Shown: positions 1-10,933 of the stretch, one piece after another
Layout of the letters: each line of letters opens with the position of its first letter
How positions within the stretch are numbered: position 1 is the stretch's first letter
Source of the DNA: Hyposmocoma kahamanoa
Taxonomy: Eukaryota > Arthropoda > Insecta > Lepidoptera > Cosmopterigidae
Assembly (NCBI RefSeq): GCF_003589595.1
Contig: NW_020654422.1
Location: 4,299,154 to 4,363,153 of the forward strand
Reading direction: 5' to 3'
DNA: 64,000 nucleotides
Notes under the pieces: model-generated
What the model was told of the DNA's origin: nothing
Seen by the model: only the letters and a program-made list of their open reading frames with translations
Databases searched by the model: none
Made by a program: the position numbers and the translations under genes

Positions 1-188
1 ATCTTAGAAGTAATTATGATAAACAATTCCACGGAATATTTAATGTTTACTAATCACGTAATGTAACGAGTGTTGCCTTTTCTCACTATAATTGATCTCT
101 GTATAACTAACAATTAACATGAGCTTTCTAGAAAATATTGTTGATTTAAATCATTGATTAATTGTATTTAAACAAAACTTATCATGTA

Positions 189-222
189 TATAAAAGGGAT
201 CCTGTCCTCGTTACAGTCAGTT
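189..222 (+). promoter_or_regulatory. TATA box plus arthropod initiator (possible LTR promoter)
   Basis: A TATAAAA box begins at 189 and an arthropod-type initiator TCAGTT lies at 217-222, placing the likely +1 A at 219, 30 bases after the TATA start. This is ideal core-promoter spacing. No conserved coding exon follows. The surrounding block (about 62-360, starting TGTAACGAG) looks like a solo long terminal repeat of a retrotransposon, but no paired copy or target duplication was recognised, so the LTR reading is inference. Confidence 0.35.
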
Positions 223-360
223 AAGTTTAGAATGCGCTGAGTTAAATTTAGAACGCGCTTAAGATAAATAGTTTAATAGTCTCAAAAGAAAAGATATTGA
301 CTTGGAAGACACTGCCCGTCACTTAAGAACTTTCGACATGACCCGAACATTACATAAGTG

Positions 361-2440
361 ATAGACTACTTTAGTTAAAACCTTAAACTATTAATTAAAA
401 AGCAAGAGTAAGAATAAAGTAAATAAGGTAAAGTTAATATAAGCAATATAATACAAAAAAAATATCCTAAATCGAACTTATTTTGCAATCGCAGTTGCGT
501 GGGTTTTGAAGGTAGATGTGGAGAGGTGCGCCTCATATTCATTGCACGGTATTTAAATATGTCTTTTAGAAGTAAAGTATACTCTCTTATTGTAAAACAA
601 ACCAATAATCACATAATGTATTTATTACGATATGAATCAAAACATTTATAAAGATATTATTTTACTCGCCTTACAAACTTTGTTGTTTGGATTTTTCTTC
701 CCTGAAGCATCATAAAGTTTAAAATTTTCATGTATGAGGAAACTCCTTGGTAACCACCCGCATTCAACTACGTAGGTCAGCTACGTTTCACATAAAACAA
801 TATTCACGTCCTTCCGGTCGGCGTCAGGAACAACAAAAATAGTAAGTATTTCAACAAAACAGGCGACTCCAAAGGGATCCTGGAAGTCACAGCTTACTGA
901 TAAATAGTACGCCAACTTAACGTTGAATACAACTAATAACGTGTCGTAAAATTAATTGTGATCGAATCACGTCGTTTGGTGTTCTGTAAAGTATCTAAAG
1001 AAGAAGGATCTTTTTAAAGAGACCGCCGAGACTATGACGTCATTAGGTACCTTCTTAATTGTGTTATCCTATCGCACCTATGTGAATTATACCATTTCTA
1101 CCTTAGATATTTTGTATATTATTGGCAAGTTGGTGATAGGCAAAAGATAAAAAAGTATTGAAATTCCATATGAAATTAAACAATTTTTTCGGTTCTATAT
1201 GACATTTTTTTTAAACAAACCAATGTTTCATGCCATATACAAACTGTGGTAAATGGTTAAATTTCCTAAGTGTAACAATCGCAAAAACTTAGAGCTCGAT
1301 ATTGTAATTCCAATTACAGTTATAACAAAACATCTGAAGTGTAGTGGCAGCAAAATCATACAATTCGATTTCTCGCTTAGATGGAATGCTCTTTTGTATT
1401 GAAAAAATCCCGCAACAACGGGTTTCATTAAATTATTAAGTATAGGTACAAATGAAGGGTTGAATTGTTATTAGTAATTTTATATAAGATTTAAATTACC
1501 ATTTATCATGTAATAGAAAGTGAAAAAAGTAATAATTTTTTTAAAGTTTATATTTTACACCAGCTTATTTTATTTTATTCTTATTTATTTATGTTCACAG
1601 AACTTAAATTCAGTAGTCACGTTTCTTGTCATCAGCAGACCATTAATATAATAGTGAGGCAAAATCTTCTGCATTCATAACATAAAAATCGTTATAAACC
1701 CGGAGGGAGTGAGCCTGGTGATCTGTAACACAGGTCTCCAACCTAGTACCGACACGTGAAATGTAATTACACAAACACGTTTTGTATTGGTATTGTATTG
1801 TAATATGTGACGCCATTTTGGCATACCTACCGGGATTTAAAAAGGATTTAATTGTAAATTTAAAAGTGGAATAAATAAATTTAAAAAGATATAATGTTTT
1901 AAGAAGCTGCTACCACATTTCGACAGCAAATACAAAGTTTTAGGTAGATAAGAGCATCCGAATATCCGGCCATTACTAATAAGGTAAATTTTATTTGAAT
2001 TAAAGACGGATTGCTTTATATCACCTTGTCGTTAGCAAGCAACGTCCTAAGATTATACGTGGTGCGAGACCCTTCTCATATTTGAGGCAAATTAAAATGT
2101 AGCGCCCTGTCAAGAGACTTGGTGTGCACAGCATCATAACACGTTTACGGACTTTGCTTGTTTTTATTATATTTTCTCTTTGTTTTTTGTTTAGAACAGG
2201 TTTTTTTGACTCGGTGCAAAAAGTGAAGTGTTCTAATAAGTTTGAGTCTGTTCACATCATTTATAGGACTAAGTGGACAAAGTCGTACACTTAAGTGTTG
2301 ACACATTCAAATATTTTAAGAGGCAACTAAATTGATAAAATTCCTTCACATTTAAACTAAACACGTTGAGCTGGTAGTTATGCCACTTATCAGAGATTTT
2401 ATTTCGCTAGTTTTAAAAATCCAAAAAAATTAAATCTTGT
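361..2440. other. intergenic, nothing recognised
   Basis: AT-rich sequence with only short stop-bounded frames on both strands. No protein similarity, RNA gene or clear repeat was recognised. Confidence 0.5.
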
Positions 2441-2446
2441 TTGTTA

Positions 2447-2523
2447 TCAAGTGACGGGTCGAACAATTCGTGCGCCTGGTGGTAAGCGACGCGTCTGTCT
2501 ATAGCAGTTTCAGAGCCACACAA
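2447..2523 (-). repeat. short retroelement family R2, 3'-end fragment
   Basis: Matches the 3' end of the roughly 290-bp family best seen at 36533-36822: the 'gtgacggg...cgtgcgcctgg' motif followed by the 'agcagtttcag' block. It is truncated and lies just upstream of a longer copy. Confidence 0.6.
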
Positions 2524-2639
2524 AACATGTATTATTTACAACTTTATTACGTATTATACGCGTTTTTTTGGTGGGACCTTCGGTACTGTCGCTTAGCAAA
2601 ACAGTAAATTGCCGGTTTCATCTTTGAACGTTACTCGGG

Positions 2640-2925
2640 TTGTAACGAGTCGTGTGGCTGGTGGTAAGCGACACACCTGTCCATAACAGTTGCAGTGCCA
2701 CTCAGAGCTTTAAGCCTCAAAGATCTGAGGGGTAAAGCCACTGCGTCTGACACCCTGAGGCATAAGTTGACACGTTCCATAGGCCTGTAATTTCACTAGC
2801 GCCCTTCAAAACCGGAACGCAGTAATGCTCATATTACTGCTTGTCGGCAGAAATACATACAGCGGCAGTACTTCCCTGGATAAACTCTTTGGCATGGAGC
2901 TCACCTCCTAACTGCTACTAAAACG
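2640..2925 (-). repeat. short retroelement family R2, near full length
   Basis: Reverse-complement copy of the R2 family. Recognisable blocks in order are the 'cataacagttgcagtgccac' block, 'aaagatctgagggg', 'cataagttgac', 'gtaatttcac', 'aatgctcatattactgcttg' and 'ggcagtacttccctgga'. No coding capacity. The family recurs at least ten times in the window. Confidence 0.75.
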
Positions 2926-3162
2926 TCAAAATAAAACGTGTATCTCAATAAAAATTATATAACTTAGTTGATTTGTTATCCGTGAATAGAGGACTTATTG
3001 CCGACATATTTACGAATTATTACCAATAACTAAAAAATCGTATGTACAATATTATACAGTTATTTAATTCCCTTTTAAAATTAATCGAAATAACTTGGGC
3101 TGTGTTGTTTACAAGCGACGACATACATGGAACTCCACGGCAAAATTTAATTTCATTAATAA

Positions 3163-3345
3163 TAACGCCCACACTCAACATAGCCCCGCACTACCTGTGT
3201 CGCGGGTGCCATGGACACACACATAGACAACCACAAATTACACCCAAACTCACGAGAGAAATAAATGTAGGCCACACAAATATAACCCGGCGGCCCGGAA
3301 ATAGAACCCGTGACCTCTGCGTGGCAATCCGGCATGGTAACATGG
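3163..3345 (-). repeat. tRNA-derived SINE (family S1), truncated
   Basis: Reverse-complement copy of the S1 SINE that is complete at 52283-52505. It has the 'cacactcaacatagccccgc' 3' body and the 'agaacccgtgacctctgcgt' B-box region, and is truncated within the tRNA-like head. Confidence 0.8.
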
Positions 3346-3549
3346 TTAATTTTAAATATTCTAGATTTTTTTTAATTTATATATTCAAAATACACAGACT
3401 ACTTAATCTATACTTATCAATAAGACTCCTTTCAAAAACCCTTTCTTTAAAGGGTTAAGCCCTTTGGCTTAAGCGAAGGGAAAATGCATCGCTTTTGTTA
3501 CAAAATGACATACCCAAGTAATATTGTTTTAATTCTTGTTTGCATTTCC

Positions 3550-4460
3550 TAATACTCACATATCTACAAGGAGCTGCACAGACATCTTATTTAGAATGTC
3601 AGGCAATACGTACTCCGCGGTCCTCATACCGTATACGTTAGTACTTCTAGGCAGTTGAAACGTAGGTAGACACGTTAAGGTACGTAATCGATTTTGCCTA
3701 CTCGTTTTTGTTAAGACACTAATATTTTCGAATTTGTCTAATTCCCGTAGCCCGTAGCTACTAAGCCCGTAACCTATGACTGTGTTCTCCAAAGCAAGGT
3801 ATATAACATTCTAAGTGTATGATGTTATGGTAATTTGTACTTCAATATGGAAAGTTTAGCCTTAATAGATCTTAGCTTGTTTGTGACACTTTCGATATGT
3901 GGCCCCCAGTAGAAGTGTTTGTCGATCGTACCTGTAGGGCTAGACAAGTGCACGCTGAGCGCTTTGCATATGCCAACGGTGGACCGGTGATGCAGGCACT
4001 GGTGACCATGCGCGATTATAGCGGGTACATGAGTTGTTTTCTTGTACTGGGAATGTATGTGGATGATTTTGGTTTTGTCAGCGTTGATGACCAAACCTAC
4101 ATCATGAGCCGATTTACAAATGTTACTGAAGTTATGTTGCATTGTTTTTTGCGCCTCTATTATGTCTTTACTATGAGTTATCAGGCAACTGTCATCAGCG
4201 AACTGGTATATGGAACCTTCCGAAAACATGTTGCACATGTCGTTGACTTATAACAAGTGCTCAGTAGGACCAAGAATTAAGCCTTGGGCAGTACTCGAGC
4301 AGTAGGTATTTCATCGCTTTGACTACTTCCTAGGCGTACTATTGTGTATCTATTTTCATGATAGTTCCGAAACCACTCCAAAAGAGGACCCTGTATACCA
4401 TTGTGTTCTAACTTGTTAAACAGTGTCAAATAGTACTATATTTTGATTCATAGAGATTGT
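3550..4460 (-). pseudogene. non-LTR retrotransposon reverse transcriptase remnant
   Basis: Minus-strand frames carry LINE reverse-transcriptase motifs. In element order these are FDTV near 4445, a block reading GIQGPLLEWFRNY near 4400, a damaged GVPQGS-type motif (LPKA, then a stop) near 4290, and the catalytic FADDS motif in YQFADDSCLI near 4200. After a frame change near 3800 a C-terminal block (VIGYGLSSYG) follows. Frameshifts and stops show it is dead. No endonuclease domain was recognised. Clade is uncertain (Jockey or CR1-like). Confidence 0.75.
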
Positions 4461-4469
4461 TATATATTT

Positions 4470-6220
4470 CAAACGACGACAACACCGGTGGCCTAAGGGT
4501 TTACATTGTTGGCTCTTGTTGAAGACGGTTTTACTCCAGTAAACCGGTTGACCTTTGGTGTCAGCCATTCTACTGTTCAGAGGACCTGGACACGAATTTA
4601 CGAGATCGGCTCTTCTAAAAGGAGACCTTCCCGATGGAAGAAACCAGTGTACTAAGCCACAAGCTTTACGTAATCGAAATCTACCTACACAGTTACACAA
4701 ACATCAAAAACATTTTCGAAGAAGTGAGAGACATAAGTATTAGCCCGTGAACTATCAAAAGAAAACTTCTTGTTGAAATATATAACCGAAGACCAGTTAG
4801 AAGGTTTAAATTACTCCTTGGGGAGTATCTAGCAGGTTGAGGTTTGCTCAAAATTATACAGCCCCCGTGGAGTTGAAATTTTTTAGGAGGAATATTACAA
4901 AACAAAAGCTAATTTTGTCTATGTGAAAAGTATCTATCAAAATTACTTAAAAACGTAACAGTTTTATTATTATAATTCGGTTTTCGGAATTACGAATATT
5001 TGAGTTTACGTTTACTTGGACAATCGGTACATTTCTTATATACTTGCTTATTTTCACATTTATAATATTTGTGTGAATGTATCTGCCCAATTTTTTATTA
5101 TTTCTTAAAGAGAATTTGTACAAAATTGGACATAATATTACATATAAAAGTTAACTAATATTTACAATAAAGTCTGCTCCATTATATTACTCTTGTGTTC
5201 AAGTAATTTTCAGTAGTAGAAGCTAAATATGGTGCATTTTGTTAAATTTCCAGTAGAAGCTGAATATGGTGTTTTTGGGCCCTTAAGTTGTTGCAACCAA
5301 AATTAGGCAGTACTGCAATGACGTTACAATTTAAATTAAATGTTTTAGTTTTTTTAAATTTCGTCACAAGTCACTACGTTCGTGTAAGTATACTTCGGAC
5401 ATTTTTTCGTGGTTTTTGTATTAGACCCATATTAGACCCGACGTCCAAGGTTACTCTATCGAGAGAAAATTAGTATCGACATTTTTTTCTATCTATTTAA
5501 GCAATATCAGAGAAAAAAAGAAGCCTTTATGAAAGACAGATATATTGTCAGTTAAATGTCTTTTTATTGTTGGAACGCTTAGAGGATGGAAAAGGGTAAA
5601 ATTGGAACGAGGCACAAAACAAGGAACAAAATCAAATTAAGTAAGGCTAATTTACATACCCAAAGCTTTGTAATATTTGTAAAAAAATATTTCCTTTTAA
5701 ACAATGATACCTGGCATTGTAAGACTACGTGGGCATTACGTTCATTCCTTCCTTGAACATGCAAGATGTGGTCTCCTGAAGTATCTATTTTCTTTATACT
5801 ATAACATGGGATTCTTCAAAAAGCGAGTCAACAGGCTGTTCAAAGGCTGACAACGCATTGGCAGCTCCTCTGATTAAAATAAACAAACCTGTGCCCGTTT
5901 TTGGCAAAGGAATGTATATATATACTTACATACTATAGTATAATGGTACATAGTGACTTCGAAATAAGATGATCGATCTCACAGAACACAACTATTTCAC
6001 TGTAGTACATTTGTGTGTGGGTTCGCACAAAAGCAAAGGGACAAAATGAGCTGTTGCCAAAAGGATCCACTCGCATTTAGAAAATTAAATTTCACGAATA
6101 AAAGAGGATCAGTGTTATTTCACAGCCTAGCAAAAAGAAAGCACCATTTCCAAAGAAATACATACATACATTTTATGTATGTTATAACGAAACGTCAATG
6201 TGATAATAATAATATTTAAC
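4470..6220. other. intergenic with a LINE-tail-like fragment
   Basis: Mostly AT-rich with no coding evidence. At about 5765-5890 there is a fragment reading 'ggattcttcaaaaagcg...caacaggctgttcaaagg...caacgcattgg', which resembles a common lepidopteran retroelement 3' tail known from memory. Nothing else was recognised. Confidence 0.45.
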
Positions 6221-6225
6221 CCAAT

Positions 6226-7900
6226 TAGAGATGGGAAAAACGGCTTATAATTCTTAAACGTTGTGCTTTTTACTTAAACGCTTTTTAGTTTGATGCTTAT
6301 AAAATCGTTTAGGGAAATATTAAGCACATAAACTTTTGTTTAAAAAAGCTTGTTTACAACAATTGTGTTGATATTTCTTCAAAATATTATATCTCACAGG
6401 ACATTGGCGAAATCGACATTTTTTTTGTATAATATTTATAATAATATTAAACTACCGTACATAGTTATTTTTATTTGACATTGGCAAAATCATTGATTAT
6501 GTCGATGGGGCCATAACATTTAAAAGAAGAAGAACAATTGTGTTGACAGCGGGAAGGGAATGTAGCCACTTACCTACCGACGGAATTTGAGGTAATTAAA
6601 GTAAGTTTTTGTAAATTATTAATTTTATAAATAATTAATAATAATATTAACGTTTTATTCATTGGCTTTGTTTCAAAGTGTTCAAAAACATAAGTTGTTT
6701 AACTTTTGTAATTGTTAAACAAGTGCTTCTGTTAGACATCATATCCTGCTCTTGAGAAAACTCTTTCACAGGGAACTGAAGTTACCACAATATTTGAGCA
6801 ACAAATAAATATAGTCTATACTTAGTGGGATAAACCGTTTTATGTTCTTTCCACCATTTTATAGGGCATTCGGTTTGAAGCAAAACCGGTTCTCTCCAAT
6901 ACATATTTATTTCGTCTGTGGTTTTTTCTTCAGCAGTCTTAGGCTGACGAGATGATAAAACTTTTTTGTCAAATTTCGCCACAAAGATGTGCTAGGAAGG
7001 GAATGTAATCCAGAAGTACCGGTACCAATACCTGTTCCTATAACGTCCTCGGTACCTATGGAGTGTCGTAATTTTTTCCAACAACTTCGCCTTTGCAGCT
7101 GACATCGCCGCTAGATCTTCGAAGGCAGGGTGCTTGAAACGGGGATCCAGAAGAGTGCAAAGAGGAATTGACTCATTTTCTTCGATTTGCCCGAATCGTT
7201 CAAAAAAGCCACGTTTCAAATTAAATATTAAATTATTAACAATATCAAAAAAATTGTAATAGTTGATCAACTGAATTCGGCCAGTTACTTACTAATAAGT
7301 ACACTTCCATTCCTCCAGAGGAATTACAGGAAGATCTGTATTTAAATTGAGTATCGTGGCCCTTAAAGCTTCTTTTAGGGAACTGAACCTCTCCAGCATC
7401 TGGTATGTTGAGTTCCAGCGTGTAGGGACCAACCGTAACAAACTTTTTCGCTGGGTTATGTTATGTGCGGTTTGTACATATTTTTGTAGTCTTATTTGGC
7501 GATAGTGCTGCGCTTGAAATGTGACGCAGTTCTTTGTACACAGTTGTTTCGTAATTTTGTGAAATAGTGCTTCATCAGCCAAAGCTGCCTGCATAATTAA
7601 GTTCAATTTATGTGCAAAGTATCCGTAATGAGGAATTCCTTGTATTCTGGCAGCTGCTACCATATTGGCGGCATTATCTGACACTGTGAAATTATTTCAT
7701 GTGATAAAGACACTTTTGACATGATCACATATAGCTTTATTATACCTACATATGTAGGTATACAGAGTTTTTCTTAAATGAAAGACAGTATAGGGAAATC
7801 CGGAACCATAGAAGTTAGACGGAAACTGTCTTTGGAACTCTTTTTTTTGTGAAAACATTTTTGGCATAGTCAATTTTTCGGTCAAGCGTGAGTTGTCCAT
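6226..7900 (-). pseudogene. hAT-superfamily transposase remnant
   Basis: Minus-strand fragments in order: SDNAANMVAAARIQGIPHYG and AHKLNLIMQ (7600-7684), RLVPTRWNSTYQMLER (about 7400), LCTLLDPRFKHPAFED (about 7130), INMYWREP (about 6900) and, near 6770, SVPCERVFSRAGYDV. This is the order of the hAT catalytic core and C-terminal dimerisation region (ZBED/hAT family). Frames are interrupted by stops, and no intact BED finger was seen at the N-terminal side. The element's 3' end may be the hAT-like terminus TAGAGATGGGAAAA at 6226; no partner terminus was found near 7900-8700. Confidence 0.8.
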
Positions 7901-8047
7901 AAAAATTATTAAAATTGTTCAAAATTTTTTTTGTGGTGGTCGACACAGTTTCATGAAGGGATCATTTTATTATATGTGATGAAAAGATCGGGACCGCAGA
8001 AGCTGGTCAAATTTCACAAAATGTTTTTCACACAAAATGAATAACAA

Positions 8048-8165
8048 TACAACCGATAACAGTTGCAGTGCCATTCAGAGCTTTAATCACAAAGATCTGA
8101 ACGGCACAGCTACTGCGTCCGTCACCCTGACACAAAGCTAACAAGTTTACCATTTCTCGGATTTG
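8048..8165 (-). repeat. R2 retroelement fragment
   Basis: Contains the family blocks 'gataacagttgcagtgccat', 'aaagatctgaa' and 'cgtcaccctgacac'. Truncated at both ends. Confidence 0.6.
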
Positions 8166-8367
8166 GCAAAAAACGTTGCCAATGACTGATTTGGCCTTTA
8201 AAACTCAAGTCTTATTTATTCATTTATTTAAATTCACCAACGCTTAATACATTAGGTTACTATAAGTTTCCACACAAGTCTTACATTCGTTTCTTTGTTG
8301 AATCTAATTCTTTGATTCTAATTGATTGACTTAAATCATAACCATGCATGACTAACGTCGTTCCGTG

Positions 8368-8735
8368 AAGGTGCGTACAGATCTGGCAAATGCGACGCGA
8401 ACGCGCTGCACGCGTGCTGCATGCGTACAATTACACACTCGCACACATAACGCACACACTCAACATAGCCCCGCACTAGGGAAACCCTGTGTCGCGGGTG
8501 CCATGAACATACACATAGACAACCACAAATTAGACCCAAACTCACGAGAGAAATAAATGTAGGCCATACAAATATTTCTCCCGGCCCGGGAATCGAACCT
8601 GGGACCTCTGCGTCGCAGTCCGGCATAGTAACCGTTCGGCCACAGAGGCAGTTAGAATTAAATACGTCATGTTATTATATAGCGCGCGAGCCTTTCGCAA
8701 ACAGGCGCATTCGCCAGGTCTGTACGCACCCTAAG
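8368..8735. repeat. foldback (TIR) element interrupted by a SINE
   Basis: Left end 'ggtgcgtacagatctggcaa' followed by atgcgacgcgaacgcgc is mirrored on the right by the complement of gcgcgcgagcc...gcattcgccaggtctgtacgcacc. The arms are about 35-55 bp. The space between them is largely filled by an S1 SINE (8449-8651), so the original element was short, around 160 bp. Confidence 0.7.
8449..8651 (-). repeat. tRNA-derived SINE (family S1), near complete
   Basis: Reverse-complement S1 copy running from the 'acgcacacactcaacatagc' tail to the tRNA-like head. The B box reads GGTTCGATTCCCGG on the minus strand, and the A-box region ends in cggccacagaggcag. Inserted between the arms of the foldback at 8368-8735. 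Confidence 0.85.
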
Positions 8736-9534
8736 GTACGAGGATTGACAACTTATAATAATATGTAATAATAAATCATTCAGGCCATTTAGGCCATGGT
8801 GTTGCTTACAAAAGAAAAACTTAAAACTATGTTAGTAGATACCATTTAATAACCATTAACCAATTAATTTGGAAATATTGGATGATAATTAAAATACGAA
8901 AATTAAGAAATTACACAAATCATTACGTAATTTTAAATACAAAATGCGGTTGCGGCAACCAGCGACAGTGTCCGACTGCCATAACCGGCGACTGTGTCGA
9001 TTTCATATCAATTGTATGAAAATAGCATATTTGCTTCTAGTTGCCGGTTGCTTATATCCAACACAAGACACACACAATTACGATGGGCAAACTACCTCAG
9101 GATGCCATTGCCTCTCTCACGCACTCGCTTCAGCACAGACGACTGCTTAGCGTATTGAGACGCATAAATAGGAATTTAGTTACTTAATACGCTCATTTTA
9201 TTGTTAGCGAATTATATTAAAAATTCAAGCGTTAAGGATATTAGATACTTAAGATTTTCCAGTTTTGTGATAATCAGGATATCGGTGCATAAACTCGGGG
9301 CCTATATTGAAATGGTCTTAATGTATGTCAAAGACCTTCAGTTCATCAAATTATAATAGAATCTAATCAACATGCCAATTGCTTATTTAGTTCATCTTTC
9401 AATGTTTTTTTTCCTTCGTGCTTCTTAATGTTGCAACAATTTTTCCTAATTCACACTTTAAAGCATCCACATAAATACAGTTCCAGTTACGTAATACCTA
9501 TCTACGTAGCCCGTAAAGGGCCCGCATGTCCAGG

Positions 9535-9650
9535 TACAGGGTCAAGAGCACGTTAAGCTTGACATTTAAGATTTAAATCCAACTCTATACCGCTTACGAT
9601 AAGAATGGTCCAAAGCACAAAGTGTCAAGGATGACGTGCTCTTGACTGTA
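9535..9650. repeat. short TIR element (family M1), complete
   Basis: About 115 bp with inverted termini (TCAAGAGCACGTTAAGCTTG on the left; 'ggatgacgtgctcttgac' on the right), flanked by TA on both sides as for Tc1/mariner-type MITEs. Related copies are at 20291-20398, 31343-31425 and 35050-35088. Confidence 0.7.
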
Positions 9651-10521
9651 CAAAGGCGGCACTGTTAATTATTTATTAAAATATGACGCTGGCACAAAGT
9701 AGGAATTTCAGTGTCATTTAGTTTAAAAAAGTACGTAGTTCTGAATTAAAATAATTTGATATGATAAAATAATAATAGGACAGGGAAATTTGTATTCAGG
9801 TGCATTCGGAATCCTGAAGACAGCCAATAGACATTAAGAAAAGAGTTGTGCTGTTCTCTATGCTTGTCAATTGCCGCAATAAAGGAATGTTAGGATTATT
9901 ATATTATAAGCCAGATTTTGTCTGTGTGCTATCGATCGCAACTAGCTAACGGACAGTCCGGAATAACAGAACGACTTTTCGTCGCGTCTGCTTGATTTTC
10001 AGAGAGCAACATTATTATATAAAAAAAGTCTAATCCTGTAGGGGCAAGTAAGGTAAGAGGAACACCGGGGGAAGAGGGACTTGAAGCCTTAACACATAGG
10101 TAATCTAGAGTTTAGGACTATAATCTTTCAGTCGATAAAACAGACAAATTAGTTTAAACAAATTGTAAAGATGTCGCTACGATGCATTTTGGATGCATCG
10201 CGATGCTTCAAATCCAATAGGTGGAAAAAAACAAAATCTTGAGAATACGAGGTATACTGCGTATGTACATACATTATCTTTATATGAAATGACTGGTCCT
10301 CTTTCACCATATTTTGGGGAAAGAGAAACGTTAGCACAATTTGCACGTCATCGGCAAATACCTACGCCGTAAGTATTGAATTGAGCGTAATGATTGTCAA
10401 AACATGTAAAGCTGATAAAGGCAAGTTTCGTGTACTTCAAAATTCTTATAAGACATTGTTTATTCTTTCTATAGCTCAAAAAATTTGATTCAAAAAACAT
10501 CACAGTACATAGTACCTACTG
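9651..10521. other. intergenic, nothing recognised
   Basis: AT-rich spacer downstream of the Mak16 3' end. Only short frames were seen. Confidence 0.45.
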
Positions 10522-10792
10522 AAAAAACCGACCTCCAAAGTTCGTGAAATTACATCTATTTGCCAAATTCTATTGAAATCTGTTACCAGAAAATGCGCGA
10601 ACCGGATTCATACCCTAGTTTGCCACTTACTTAGAGGTGGAATATTTTATTCAAATATAAATAGGACCAATGCTGAGGTACCCTCTTTCCAACAAAAAAA
10701 AATCATCAAAATCGGTTCACAAAATGTTATCGCGTAACATACATACAAAAAATACTATTGAATTGAGACCTCCTCCTTTTTTTGAACTCGGT
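10522..10792. repeat. repeat family R3 ('CCGACCTC...CTCCTCC'), internally deleted
   Basis: Begins AAAAAACCGACCTCC and ends 'gagacctcctcctttttttg' then aactcggttaa. Internal blocks include 'aaaatcggttcacaaa' and 'atcgcgtaacatacatacaa'. Full copies are about 430 bp (43045-43474, 45962-46388); this one is about 270 bp. It sits about 140 bp past the Mak16 stop codon. Confidence 0.75.
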
Positions 10793-10933
10793 TAATAAAG
10801 TATGTTCCTCTATCCCATCTGACTATACATTTCGAAAACCGTTTCGATTTCTATTTTTGACATTTATGTTTTTTTTGCAATGAAGCTGTTATATAAATTG
10901 ATAAATACCAAAATAAAACAAAAAATGTAATAA

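Noticed and set aside
3897..4253. 118-codon plus-strand frame.
   Set aside because: It is the antisense of the LINE reverse-transcriptase frame that contains the FADDS motif.
8336..8626. 96-codon minus-strand frame, and similar frames at 35583-35840 and 36649-37044.
   Set aside because: All are translations of S1 SINE (and R2) sequence; the shared peptides come from the repeats, not genes.
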